Source of the DNA: a virus
Length of the DNA: 28,669 nt
IMG/VR virus record: IMGVR_UViG_3300036876_000072
Span: 1 to 28,669 of that record
Reading direction: 5' to 3' (one strand)
Shown here: piece after piece, positions 23,086 to 28,669 of the stretch
Layout of the letters: every line of letters starts with the position of its first letter
Position numbering within the stretch: the first letter of the stretch is position 1
Position numbers and translations under genes: made by a program
Notes under the pieces: generated by a model
What the model was told of the DNA's origin: nothing
Seen by the model: only the letters and a program-made list of their open reading frames with translations
The model's database searches: none

Positions 23086-23782
23086 GAGCGATCACCAGTG
23101 GCGGCAAACCAAAGGTGCGTTCGCGGAGGAGGTTGATGTCCTCGATGGAGAACTGTCCGGTGCCTTTCTTCGCGGCGGACTGGGTAGCTTCGTCAACCCT
23201 CGCACACGCGGCCTTTTCCCGATCTTCGAGGAGCTTCATCTTGCGGGTGTCCACTTCCACACGCTTGGCTTGCAGCTCCACACGCTGCAACCGCGCCAGG
23301 GTCAGCGAGAGCGCATTCAAGCCCTTGAGAAATACATCCTGGTCACCTGGGCCTACCTTCTGCATCAGCGTGAAGACCTGGTCGCGCATGGCGTTCATCA
23401 CCGCGGCGTTCGTTCCCGGCAGATCGTTGCCGGCAAAAGCTGCCGCCCACTCCCGCGCCTTGGCGCTCTCGGCCAGCACTTGCCGGCGCACCTGCGAGAC
23501 GCGCAGGTCGAACCATCGCTGCAGCGAAGACTTAGCCAGGCACAGGCCGGGGAAGAGATCCAGAACGTCGTGCTCCACCTCGGGCCAGTCGATAAAGCCG
23601 CCGCCGTCTTTCTCCCACTCCGCGCTGTAGGGTTTCGCCGATTGCTCGGCGATCTCCACCCAGGTGCGCCCGTGGTCATAGAGCCCCTTGATCGCGTCCT
23701 GCGCGCTCTGCGGCAGGCGATCTATCTTGAGCGGCAGCTTCGTCTTCCGCGGCTCTCCGGTCTTTGGCTTGGGCTTGGTCAT
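23078..23782 (-). CDS. Small terminase subunit-like protein, Mu gp27 family (DUF3486)
   Basis: The 234-residue protein has the layout of Mu gp27 relatives: a basic N-terminus (KPKPKTGEPRKTKLPLKIDRLP), a helix-turn-helix-like part (QDAIKGLYDHGRTWVEIAEQ, then SSLQRWFDLR) and a long helical C-terminus (LTLARLQRVELQAKRVEVDTRKMKLLEDRE) for oligomerisation. Small terminases bind phage DNA and guide the large subunit; in Mu this starts headful packaging near the phage end. The ATG at 23782 overlaps the preceding small gene (ATGA) and is preferred to an in-frame ATG seven codons upstream, which lacks a good site. The 3' end overlaps the large terminase gene by eight bases. Confidence 0.85.
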   Translation of the reverse strand: MTKPKPKTGEPRKTKLPLKIDRLPQSAQDAIKGLYDHGRTWVEIAEQSAKPYSAEWEKDGGGFIDWPEVEHDVLDLFPGLCLAKSSLQRWFDLRVSQVRRQVLAESAKAREWAAAFAGNDLPGTNAAVMNAMRDQVFTLMQKVGPGDQDVFLKGLNALSLTLARLQRVELQAKRVEVDTRKMKLLEDREKAACARVDEATQSAAKKGTGQFSIEDINLLRERTFGLPPLVIAHG

Positions 23783-23931
23783 CGTTTCTTTCTTGAGGTG
23801 CATACCTCATCAAGAAGCTCTTCGAACTCCCGACGCCTCTGTGTCTCGCGACCGTCGGGATTTTGCCTATTAAAGGCCGCCTGGCATTGAGGGCAGGCTA
23901 ACTCCGGGTTGTGCATACATCCAACGCTCAT
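23779..23931 (-). CDS. Small CxxC protein (50 aa), coupled to the small terminase
   Basis: A gene too short for usual length cut-offs fills the gap between the winged-helix gene and the small terminase. GGAGG lies five bases before its ATG at 23931, and its TGA overlaps the terminase ATG as ATGA. The product has a CxxC knuckle (CPQC at 14-17) plus Cys5 and Cys44, then a charged helix (ETQRRREFEELLDEV) and a basic tail (SRKKR). The Cys and His (C5, H7, C14, C17) could bind one zinc. The ribosome-binding site, the overlap and the clean filling of the gap make it convincing as a gene. Function is unknown; DNA binding near the terminase is plausible. Confidence 0.65.
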   Translation of the reverse strand: MSVGCMHNPELACPQCQAAFNRQNPDGRETQRRREFEELLDEVCTSRKKR

Positions 23932-23946
23932 AACTTCCTCCGCCAG

Positions 23947-24267
23947 CTAGTCGAACAGCACCTCGTCCGTGTCTTTGCGGCGGATCACGGCTCCGAGGCC
24001 AGCCGCGGTGAGCATGATTTCCTCAGCGATGGTGCGCTCCCGGATATCGCAGAACCGCTGATTGAAGCTGACGTACCCGAAGATTTGGAGATCCTGGAGC
24101 ATGGTCAGCACCTGGCGCTGGCTCATGTGCGCGCCCAGGCTCTGCATCATCTTGGCCATTTCGAAGTCATCCATGCGGTCGGCCTGATTTTCGTGATTCT
24201 GGCGAATCAGCTTCAACATGTTCCCGCGGCGCCGCCTCGTCTGGATCAATTCCTGCTCAGTTGCCAT
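23947..24267 (-). CDS. Winged-helix-like protein, Mu gp25-position (106 aa)
   Basis: The 106 residues show a basic N-terminus (QTRRRRGN), then helices with a turn (MLKLIRQN, FEMAKMMQSLGAHMSQRQVLTMLQDLQIFGYV) and a C-terminal wing ending in LTAAGLGAVIRRKDTDEVLF. The pattern helix, S-x-x-Q-V-L-x-x-L-x-x-L, G-Y/L-V, beta wing, LT-x-x-G is typical of winged-helix DNA-binding domains. Mu-like phages often have a gene of this kind just upstream of the DUF3486 small-terminase gene, as here. It may help DNA recognition for packaging or regulate late genes. Its start overlaps the previous gene by 11 bases, and GGGGAG lies five bases upstream of the ATG. Confidence 0.6.
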   Translation of the reverse strand: MATEQELIQTRRRRGNMLKLIRQNHENQADRMDDFEMAKMMQSLGAHMSQRQVLTMLQDLQIFGYVSFNQRFCDIRERTIAEEIMLTAAGLGAVIRRKDTDEVLFD

Positions 24268-24820
24268 TGTTTCTCCCCGCTCTCAGTTCGTTCATTGCGT
24301 CGGTGAGATCGCGTAGCGATGTCAATGCGCCCATCGATGTTGTCAAATTGGTTAGCGCCTCGGTTTGCTTTTCCAGCGTCAAGTCCTGCCGGTCAAACCG
24401 CTCATAAATTCCCGGAAACTCCTGGGCCGCGTAGACCGCCAACATACGCACCTCTTCCGCTTGCTTGCCGCCCAGGTCGGCCAGCCGGGTCAGCGCGGTC
24501 GCTGTCCGGTTCGATGCCTCGGCGGCGGACTGCACTCCGTTGGCTACCATGCTGAAACTCTCGCGCACCGTCGCGTTCAAGCCCTCGAGAAATCTCCCCA
24601 GCACAAACAGCGCCACAATCGCGATCAGGAACGCCGGGCCCCAGCTCTCCAGCAGCTTGAAGGATTGCTCTGGCTGGACCTTCAGAACCTCGTAGCCGCC
24701 TACCACAATCGCCGCGCCGCTCGCTCCGCTGATCGCCAGGCCCACATGCTTGAGCCAGCCGGCGCGGAAGCCCATGTCCAACCCAGCCCTCGGAGGTCCG
24801 TTCAGGCCCAGAATCGTCAT
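24257..24820 (-). CDS. Two-TM membrane protein with coiled-coil tail (187 aa)
   Basis: Two membrane segments are visible at about 25-46 (VGLAISGASGAAIVVGGYEV) and 61-80 (GPAFLIAIVALFVLGRFLEG). From about 80 to 187 the protein looks like a long helix or coiled coil (AAEASNRTATALTRLADL, TLEKQTEALTNLTTSM). The gene starts inside the stop of the upstream membrane-protein gene (ATGA) and overlaps the next gene by 11 bases. Its place just before the packaging genes matches where Mu-like phages keep small membrane proteins with coiled coils (gp26/DUF2730 neighbourhood), but I cannot assign that family. It could be a second lysis protein (antiholin or spanin-like) or a membrane anchor. Confidence 0.6.
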   Translation of the reverse strand: MTILGLNGPPRAGLDMGFRAGWLKHVGLAISGASGAAIVVGGYEVLKVQPEQSFKLLESWGPAFLIAIVALFVLGRFLEGLNATVRESFSMVANGVQSAAEASNRTATALTRLADLGGKQAEEVRMLAVYAAQEFPGIYERFDRQDLTLEKQTEALTNLTTSMGALTSLRDLTDAMNELRAGRNNGN

Positions 24821-25263
24821 TGAGCGGCTCCAGCGGCCGCCGAGCCTGTAATTACAGGCAGCGGAGGACCATTGCTGTTGCCGGCCAGGTGCTGAACCGC
24901 TGTGGCTAGCTCCTGAACCGAGTTGGCCGAAAGATGCAGACTTGCCGGAGCCAAAGTTTCTGGCGCCAGCGCAGCCAAGCCCGGAAGCATGTCCTGGACA
25001 ATCAGCGCCGGCCTTCCAGCCCGCGCATCTATCCCGGCCTGCGCCACGCCTTGAAGCGCTGTCAGTAGCTGCGCCTGGTGCCGGTTCGCCTTGGCGCTGA
25101 ATCCGGCGATCGAGAGCCCCACTCCGAGCAGCGTCAGGCCGTCAACCCCGTCGAGCTTTCCGTACCAAACCCCAACCACGGCCGCCGCCATCACCAGGCC
25201 GCCCCCCAGGATGGTCTTCTTCCCCTGCCACCAAACCACCACCTCAGCCCAAAACTTACCCAT
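24817..25263 (-). CDS. Membrane protein, holin candidate (148 aa)
   Basis: Two hydrophobic segments (about 18-34, LGGGLVMAAAVVGVWYG, and 41-55, DGLTLLGVGLSIAGF) are joined by a short turn, with positive residues before the first (KK15-16) and after the second (K58, R61). A long soluble C-terminal tail rich in Ala and Leu follows. Two membrane segments near the N-terminus, next to a lysozyme without its own signal, fit a class II holin, but the tail of about 90 residues is long for one. A ribosome-binding site, AAGGGGG, lies just before the ATG. The stop overlaps the next gene, also a membrane protein, as ATGA; the pair may work together. Confidence 0.6.
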   Translation of the reverse strand: MGKFWAEVVVWWQGKKTILGGGLVMAAAVVGVWYGKLDGVDGLTLLGVGLSIAGFSAKANRHQAQLLTALQGVAQAGIDARAGRPALIVQDMLPGLAALAPETLAPASLHLSANSVQELATAVQHLAGNSNGPPLPVITGSAAAGAAQ

Positions 25264-25307
25264 AAAACCCCCTTCGTTGCCTTATGCGCGCACATTACCG
25301 CCGCGAA

Positions 25308-25553
25308 TCAAGCAGCTTCCGCGATCAGCTCCGCTTCGGACTCCTTCGGTGCGTTCCTTTTGCAACCGCCGCAAATCCATCCCTCGGAGGCTTCGTAAAC
25401 TCCATCAACAGGCTTCTGGCATTTGTCGCAGATATAAGCGCCTCCATATCCCCCTGTTGCGAGCGGCATCCTTGCCCCCGGCACGGAGCCCCCAGAGAAC
25501 CTCCGGAGAGGTCCACCAACCCACATCCTTTTCGGTTTGAGAGCATTTTCCAT
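25308..25553 (-). CDS. Zinc-ribbon protein (two CxxC motifs)
   Basis: The frame is open up to 25622, but the first codon there is a TTG without a ribosome-binding site. The ATG at 25553 has GGAAGG ten bases upstream and gives 81 residues (MENALKPKRMW); the ATG at 25562 lies too close to the same site but cannot be excluded. The protein carries a pair of CxxC knuckles about 20 residues apart (ICDKCQ and ICGGCK), a typical treble-clef or rubredoxin-like zinc site, between a Gly-rich stretch and an acidic tail (KESEAELIAEAA). Such small zinc proteins often bind nucleic acids or proteins. No named family is recognised. Confidence 0.6.
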   Translation of the reverse strand: MENALKPKRMWVGGPLRRFSGGSVPGARMPLATGGYGGAYICDKCQKPVDGVYEASEGWICGGCKRNAPKESEAELIAEAA

Positions 25554-25671
25554 TTCCGCCATTCCTTCCCACGTCTCAGAAGCCACATAAAGCAGCTTTC
25601 CCGCTTGTGTCGGCCCGTTCAAGGGGGTCCGATGGCATCAACCTACCTTTTGCCCCCCCCCGACGCGTCCT

Positions 25672-25692
25672 AGCGCCTTCTGGCGCGTTTTT
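25672..25692 (+). terminator. Terminator-like hairpin on the plus strand, with no gene to serve
   Basis: GCGCC-TTCT-GGCGC at 25673-25686 is followed by GTTTTTG and then CCTTTT on the plus strand, the shape of a short intrinsic terminator. All genes nearby run on the minus strand, so it would stop only antisense transcription. On the minus strand the T run lies before the stem and is no use for termination. A run of nine C lies just to the left at 25653-25661. It sits in the 153-base gap between the nuclease gene and the zinc-ribbon gene. Confidence 0.35.
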
Positions 25693-25706
25693 GCCTTTTG
25701 CCGGTC

Positions 25707-26294
25707 TCAGGTGCCGGCCACCGCCTGGGCGACGGTCAGATTGTCCGGCCTCGCCCACATCGCGGCGAACTTCGCCACGAACGCCTTGGTACCCCCCGCG
25801 CCCGTCGCAAATGTCGCCGAGTTGTCCTGCCGAGCCTCCCCTTGTTCCGAGAAGTTGGCGGACCCATCCCGCACCAGGCCCGAATCGACGCAATAGCTTT
25901 TCAGGTGCATCAGAACTTTGGATTGCTTGACGCGGATCTGAACATTTTTCAAACCGATCAGCGCGTGCAGCGGAATCCGCGCGCAAGTTACATCTCCCCG
26001 GCATTCCGCCTGCAGCTCGCCCCGGTCGAGATAGATGAACACCTCGACGCCATGCGCCGCCCGGTCCGCCAGCACTTTCACAATCGCTTCGTCCGTCAGG
26101 CTAAAAGCCGCCAGGCCGATGGTCTTGTGCGCCGAGCCGAGCGCGGCCGCGTCCTGCGTTTCCAGATTCGTCTCCGGCGAGTAGTAAGTGCCCGACGGCA
26201 ACGGCTGCTGCGCATAAGCCAGGCAGCTCGCCATCCACACGGCCACGCCGAACCCCAGCGCCAGCAACACCCATCCGCGAATTTGCTTCTTCAT
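25707..26294 (-). CDS. Secreted phospholipase-D superfamily (HKD) nuclease-like protein
   Basis: The start is the ATG at 26294, which overlaps the previous stop as ATGA and opens a proper signal peptide: MKKQIR, a hydrophobic core at about 8-25 and an AYA cleavage site before QQ at 28/29. A longer upstream reading is only the shadow of the preceding gene. The mature protein carries one complete HKD motif, H130-x-K132-x4-D137, then six residues and GSAN (144-147) with F148. This is the spacing of the PLD/Nuc family. Known members with a single HKD (Nuc of Salmonella, the pKM101 endonuclease) are dimeric periplasmic nucleases; PLD-type lipases usually have two motifs. A periplasmic, metal-independent nuclease is therefore most likely. 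Two mature cysteines (C104, C135) could form a disulphide. Roles could be degrading released DNA during lysis or attacking incoming DNA; a lipid target is not excluded. Confidence 0.85.
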   Translation of the reverse strand: MKKQIRGWVLLALGFGVAVWMASCLAYAQQPLPSGTYYSPETNLETQDAAALGSAHKTIGLAAFSLTDEAIVKVLADRAAHGVEVFIYLDRGELQAECRGDVTCARIPLHALIGLKNVQIRVKQSKVLMHLKSYCVDSGLVRDGSANFSEQGEARQDNSATFATGAGGTKAFVAKFAAMWARPDNLTVAQAVAGT

Positions 26295-26542
26295 AACGCC
26301 TCCATCAGGCTGAGAATCTTGCTGCTCACAAAGCCCTCTGACTTCCACCAGGGGCGCTCGGTGCAGGTGAACGCCAACTTCTGCGCGCCTTCGTCGTAGG
26401 TCCACGCGATGGTGATTTTGTCGCCCGTCGCCGTTCCCGTATTGCCCACACAGTCCGTCTTCTCCGATTGCGCCCGGATGCGCGCGCGGACCGCATGGTA
26501 TCTCATCAGCGTGATCGAACTGAATGTGACGCGTACCGCCAT
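26291..26542 (-). CDS. Small phage protein, paralogue of the gene at 26620-26877
   Basis: An 83-residue protein whose C-terminal half matches the upstream 85-residue protein in pattern (IT..W..D.GA.KL..T, then a helix ending in EAL). It differs in having two cysteines (in TDCVGN and AFTCTE) and a WW pair. The N-terminus is basic (MRYHAVRARIRAQ) and is not a signal peptide. An AGAGGG ribosome-binding site lies seven bases before the ATG. The stop overlaps the start of the secreted nuclease gene as ATGA, so the two are probably translated together. The tandem pair looks like a duplication followed by divergence. Function is unknown; a partner of the nuclease is a guess from coupling alone. Confidence 0.7.
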   Translation of the reverse strand: MAVRVTFSSITLMRYHAVRARIRAQSEKTDCVGNTGTATGDKITIAWTYDEGAQKLAFTCTERPWWKSEGFVSSKILSLMEAL

Positions 26543-26564
26543 CCGCGTGCCCTCTTTTTCGCTC

Positions 26565-26597
26565 CCGCCGCCCGGCCTGGTTTGGTCCGGGCGGCGG
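26565..26597 (-). promoter_or_regulatory. Strong GC-rich stem-loop between the two paralogous small genes
   Basis: A perfect 11-bp stem (CCGCCGCCCGG pairing with CCGGGCGGCGG) closes an 11-base loop. It sits in the 77-base gap between the paralogous genes. On the minus strand it is followed by GAGCGAAAAAG, not by a T run, so it is not a standard intrinsic terminator. An RNA stability or processing element, or an attenuator, are possibilities. The ribosome-binding site of the next gene (AGAGGG) lies just beyond it. Confidence 0.5.
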
Positions 26598-26619
26598 AAG
26601 GCTTCTTGGGTTTTCTCGT

Positions 26620-26877
26620 TTACAGCCCCAATGCCTTGTTGACCGCAGCCGCGATCTGGCCCTCGACTATGCCGGTGCAGCCAAACGTCGCGGAGAGGAC
26701 AGTGATGCTCAGTTTTGCGCCGTCAAAGAGCCAGCCTATGGTTGCCGTAATAGGTCCCTTTTTCGCCTGCGTCGTACCGCTGTCGCCGGAGATCGGGTAG
26801 CCGGCCGCCGCGACTTCGGTCTCCATCGCGGCGTACTGTGCTGGCGTAACCGGCCAGACTTGAGGTTTGTTGCTCAT
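26620..26877 (-). CDS. Small phage protein, paralogue of the gene at 26291-26542
   Basis: An 85-residue protein with no signal peptide. Its C-terminal half (GPITATIGWLFDGAKLSITV, then FGCTGIVEGQIAAAVNKAL) aligns with the next gene's product (DKITIAWTYDEGAQKLAFTC, then SEGFVSSKILSLMEAL). Shared points are a strand ending in W, an aromatic-D-G-(A)-K-L turn, a second strand, a short loop with G and V, and a final amphipathic helix ending in AL. The order strand-turn-strand-helix suggests a small alpha/beta domain. Translation is coupled to the lipoprotein gene by a one-base TGATG overlap. The function is unknown. Confidence 0.7.
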   Translation of the reverse strand: MSNKPQVWPVTPAQYAAMETEVAAAGYPISGDSGTTQAKKGPITATIGWLFDGAKLSITVLSATFGCTGIVEGQIAAAVNKALGL

Positions 26878-27536
26878 CAGAATCCTCGCTGCGCTTCGGC
26901 GGCAAAGAACTGAGCCGGAGTAGGAACGGTAGCGAGAGCCAGATCATGCGAAACGCCCAGAGATGCCCGCTGCATTGCCGGCTCGTCCATGTATGGACGC
27001 ACCTGCGCCAGCGTCACATGAACCTGCGTAGCCATGGCCGCCACCTGCGCCTTGGTGCTGATGCTCTGCACCAGTGCCAGAAGAGTGTTGGCGATGGTTG
27101 CGATCAGGTTGATGTTTCTGGTTGCCGTGGCCTGGCTTACGGGATTCGTGATCTTGGCCGCCGCCAGCAGCGCCGAGTTCGCATTCTGCTGAATCTGCAC
27201 AACCAACGCCTGAAGCGTCTGGAGCGCGGTCTGGGTCGGGTTGGCAAGATAGTTCTGCGCGGCCAGCTCAAACTGCGGCCCGAAAGTGTTGAGAGCCAGG
27301 GTCATTGGCCCGAGCACTGCCACGGTCACCGGGTCGAGAGCTTCCACCGCCGCATTGACGGTATCGGCTGTCGAGATGAAGACCGGCGCCCAGTTGACGA
27401 TCTCCTGAGCCACAGTGACCCGTTGCTGCTGTGTGCATCCGGCTGTATTCAGAGCAGCCAGAGACAGAATCATGGTCGCCAGAGCCATGGGCATCACTAC
27501 CGCCCAACGACGAAGTTGCGATTGCGGGTTTTGCAT
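26877..27536 (-). CDS. Putative phage-encoded lipoprotein (219 aa)
   Basis: The N-terminus has basic residues (R9, R10), a hydrophobic stretch at about 11-30 and a lipobox-like TAG-C with Cys34, followed by QQQR. This predicts signal peptidase II processing and a lipid-anchored envelope protein; Thr at the -3 position is not the most common residue. The rest is rich in Ala, Gln, Thr and Val and looks almost wholly helical (TALQTLQALVVQIQQ, KAQVAAMATQVHVTL), as in a helical bundle. The start has a good ribosome-binding site, GAGGAG, seven bases upstream. The stop shares one base with the next start (TGATG). Phage lipoproteins are known to act in superinfection exclusion or as outer spanins. 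This one is long for a spanin, so exclusion or another envelope role is possible; neither is shown. Confidence 0.7.
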   Translation of the reverse strand: MQNPQSQLRRWAVVMPMALATMILSLAALNTAGCTQQQRVTVAQEIVNWAPVFISTADTVNAAVEALDPVTVAVLGPMTLALNTFGPQFELAAQNYLANPTQTALQTLQALVVQIQQNANSALLAAAKITNPVSQATATRNINLIATIANTLLALVQSISTKAQVAAMATQVHVTLAQVRPYMDEPAMQRASLGVSHDLALATVPTPAQFFAAEAQRGF

Positions 27537-27564
27537 ATATCTCTCCTCTTCAACGGTTGACGGG

Positions 27565-27744
27565 TTAAATGCTTTGCGCCGCGTTGAGCGCGGCGCAGAT
27601 CTTGGTTGCGAGAACTTCAGCGTCCGGCGCCCATGCGGCTATCTGCACAATTGCGAAGTTCGGGTCGTCACTCCATTGCGTATCAGAGATGAGCCAATAG
27701 CGCTCGCCATGTGGCACCGGCGGGATGAGCTCGTAGCGCTTCAA
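27565..27744 (-). CDS. Small protein of unknown function (59 aa, TTG start)
   Basis: An open frame continues upstream inside the lysozyme gene, but that part is Arg/Gly-rich and is the shadow of lysozyme codons. The likely start is the TTG at 27744, which overlaps the lysozyme TGA as TTGA and gives a protein beginning MKRYELIPPVP. The product is 59 residues: a short beta-rich N-terminal half (RYWLISDTQW, FAIVQIAAW) and a helix ending in Cys and Ala (ATKICAALNAAQ). It has no signal peptide or membrane segment. The tight overlap suggests translational coupling to the lysozyme. I do not recognise the family, and a lysis role rests only on position. Confidence 0.6.
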   Translation of the reverse strand: MKRYELIPPVPHGERYWLISDTQWSDDPNFAIVQIAAWAPDAEVLATKICAALNAAQSI

Positions 27745-28196
27745 GCCGTCACCGTGCCTTTCCAGAGCGCCACTTCCTCTTTGCGTCGCGCCTCCAGATC
27801 GGCCAGCTCGACTTCCTTGCCGGCTTCCATGCCGTGATCCCAACGCAGCAACTGCCCGGCCGCATCGTCGTAGTGGCCGGCGTTCAAGTCTTTGAGCAGT
27901 GTGGAATTGCAGAGGCGCGTGGGGCCCAGGTTGAAAACGAAGTCCACCAGCGCGTCGAACTGGCCTTGGGTCAACGGAACCTTGACCAGGTGCTCGACGG
28001 CCTCTTCGGCATCGTCCACGTCGCAGGCCAGCATATGCGCGGCCAGCCTCTCGTCCACACCGTCGGGAAAGCTGTCGGGATGCAATAGGCGGTGGCCCCA
28101 GCCGATGGTCGGAACGCCTCCCGTGTCCAGATAGACCCTTCCCCGGAAACCCTCGCTCCGCTTGAGCAACGCCATTCCCGCCGCGCTGAATTCCAT
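27741..28196 (-). CDS. Phage lysozyme (endolysin), GH24 family
   Basis: This 151-residue protein should cleave the beta-1,4 link between N-acetylmuramic acid and N-acetylglucosamine in peptidoglycan at the end of infection. The T4-lysozyme catalytic triad is present with the same spacing as T4 E11/D20/T26: E15 in KRSEGF, D24 in YLDTGG and T30 in PTIGWGH. The later NLG signature (VFNLGP) and a helical C-terminus also fit, and the length is normal for the family. The N-terminus has no signal peptide or SAR anchor, so export should need a holin; the candidates are the two membrane proteins at 24257-25263. The stop overlaps the TTG start of the next gene (TTGA). Its place before the head genes matches transposable phages, whose lysis genes precede morphogenesis genes. 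Confidence 0.95.
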   Translation of the reverse strand: MEFSAAGMALLKRSEGFRGRVYLDTGGVPTIGWGHRLLHPDSFPDGVDERLAAHMLACDVDDAEEAVEHLVKVPLTQGQFDALVDFVFNLGPTRLCNSTLLKDLNAGHYDDAAGQLLRWDHGMEAGKEVELADLEARRKEEVALWKGTVTA

Positions 28197-28258
28197 CGTC
28201 GCCGCCTATTCCTTGATCCCTGGTCCCTGCTTTTGCTGCGTTGACGTTGGCGCCTGTC

Positions 28259-28486
28259 TCAGTCGGCGGGCGAGAAATCGACGTAGAACACCTTGCCGAT
28301 GGCTAGTGTCGCAATCACTTCGGGCACGGTGACGGCCATGGTGATGGAGCCGCTGGGGGTTGACTTGGCGTAGCTGTTGTCTTCCGGTGTGTTGGAATAG
28401 AGCGCTGACAGCTCGATCTCGACGTAGGGATCGGCGGACTGAAAGTGCTTGTGGCTGCGGACGGTGAATTTTCCTCTGATGTTCAT
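28259..28486 (-). CDS. Small phage protein of unknown function (75 aa)
   Basis: This is the first gene seen in the late block. It encodes 75 residues with a pattern of short predicted beta strands (FTVRSH, YVEIELSAL, SITMAVTV, KVFYVDFSP) and no signal peptide, membrane segment or cysteine. A purine-rich stretch (GGAAGAGGGAG) lies about 12 bases upstream of the ATG, further than ideal. The lysozyme gene follows 62 bases downstream on the same strand. I recognise no named family. The compact beta-rich look fits a small accessory protein, but no function can be assigned. Support for its being a gene comes from its position, its codon pattern and the lack of a competing frame. Confidence 0.6.
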   Translation of the reverse strand: MNIRGKFTVRSHKHFQSADPYVEIELSALYSNTPEDNSYAKSTPSGSITMAVTVPEVIATLAIGKVFYVDFSPAD

Positions 28487-28669
28487 GGTGGTGGGAAGCT
28501 CCCTCTTCCTTGTTTTTCGGAGGCCGGGGATTGGAGCGTGTTACCGCACTGCCTCCAACCCCACGGACACTCGTCTGCTCTGGCTCTCCGCCTGTCTCCT
28601 TTCGGAATTTGGCGGTGCTTGCCGTTCAGGTTAGTGTGCAGAATAGAACGCGGCTTCGCCGCGTGATGG
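28487..28669 (-). promoter_or_regulatory. Leader region upstream of the first late gene, with two hairpins
   Basis: No convincing gene is seen in these 183 bases. A perfect 7-bp stem with a 3-base loop lies at 28648-28664 (ACGCGGC/GCCGCGT). Read on the minus strand it is followed by TTCTATTC, so it could be a weak terminator of an upstream gene. A second inverted repeat, TTGGAG/CTCCAA, lies at about 28532-28558, with an inner GTG/CAC pairing. An AGGAG-like string near 28590 is not followed by a usable ORF longer than about nine codons. The late promoter may lie here or beyond the window edge; no sigma-70 boxes were recognised with confidence. Confidence 0.35.

Noticed and set aside
25576-26004. 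142-residue minus-strand open frame inside the nuclease gene
   Set aside because: It is Arg/Gly-rich, has no ribosome-binding site and lies in another frame over the HKD-motif codons; it is a shadow.
26565-26597. GC-rich hairpin as an intrinsic terminator
   Set aside because: There is no T run on the downstream (minus-strand) side; the bases after the stem are GAGCGAAAAAG.
1-28669. CRISPR array, rRNA or full tRNA genes
   Set aside because: No regularly spaced repeats with unique spacers and no conserved RNA gene cores were seen on either strand.

Overview
The window is the late (structural) region of a tailed phage or prophage, read entirely from the minus strand: transcription runs from base 28669 down towards base 1. 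No plus-strand gene is supported. The head genes follow the phage Mu order: DUF3486/gp27-type small terminase, gp28-type large terminase, gp29/DUF935 portal, gpF-like head protein, I-like protease with scaffold, capsid, gp36/DUF1320, gpG-like protein, gp37/DUF1834. The tail genes are of the non-contractile, lambda-like type: tube, assembly chaperone, long tape measure, Dit-like protein, gpL-like Cys-cluster protein, gpJ-like hub, fibre. No contractile sheath gene is visible. This mix resembles transposable siphophages of the B3/D3112 kind. The transposase and repressor genes would lie beyond the right edge and are not in the window.

The host is probably an acidobacterium (Terriglobia/Acidobacteriaceae type). 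This is an inference from the high G+C, from the Ig-like domain of the tail hub, whose sequence style is familiar from that phylum, and from host-like intergenic hairpin motifs at the left edge and at 12512-12694.

Layout, in transcription order. 28669-25308: leader, small proteins, a GH24 lysozyme, a lipoprotein, two paralogous ~84-residue proteins, a secreted phospholipase-D-fold nuclease and a zinc-ribbon protein (lysis/host-interaction block). 25263-23779: two membrane proteins (holin candidates), a winged-helix-like protein and a 50-residue CxxC protein. 23782-15714: packaging and head. 15701-12739: head-tail joining and tail tube, closed by a clear intrinsic terminator. 12511-1781: tail chaperone, second chaperone-like gene, tape measure, baseplate-like tip and fibre. 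1686-330: a 1357-bp composite element made of two 181-bp inverted-repeat-ended copies around an adenine methyltransferase, flanked by an 8-bp direct repeat. 329-1: non-coding DNA with a cluster of ATTGCACT motifs (possible phage terminus) and a host-like hairpin.

Most genes overlap by 1-11 bases (ATGA, TGATG, GTGA), so the block is translationally coupled. Several starts are TTG or GTG and were set from ribosome-binding sites or overlaps. Two small genes (50 and 44 residues) were found by reading the gaps. Strong stem-loops sit on both sides of the capsid gene. The most notable finding is the composite element carrying the methyltransferase; the secreted HKD nuclease in the lysis block is second.
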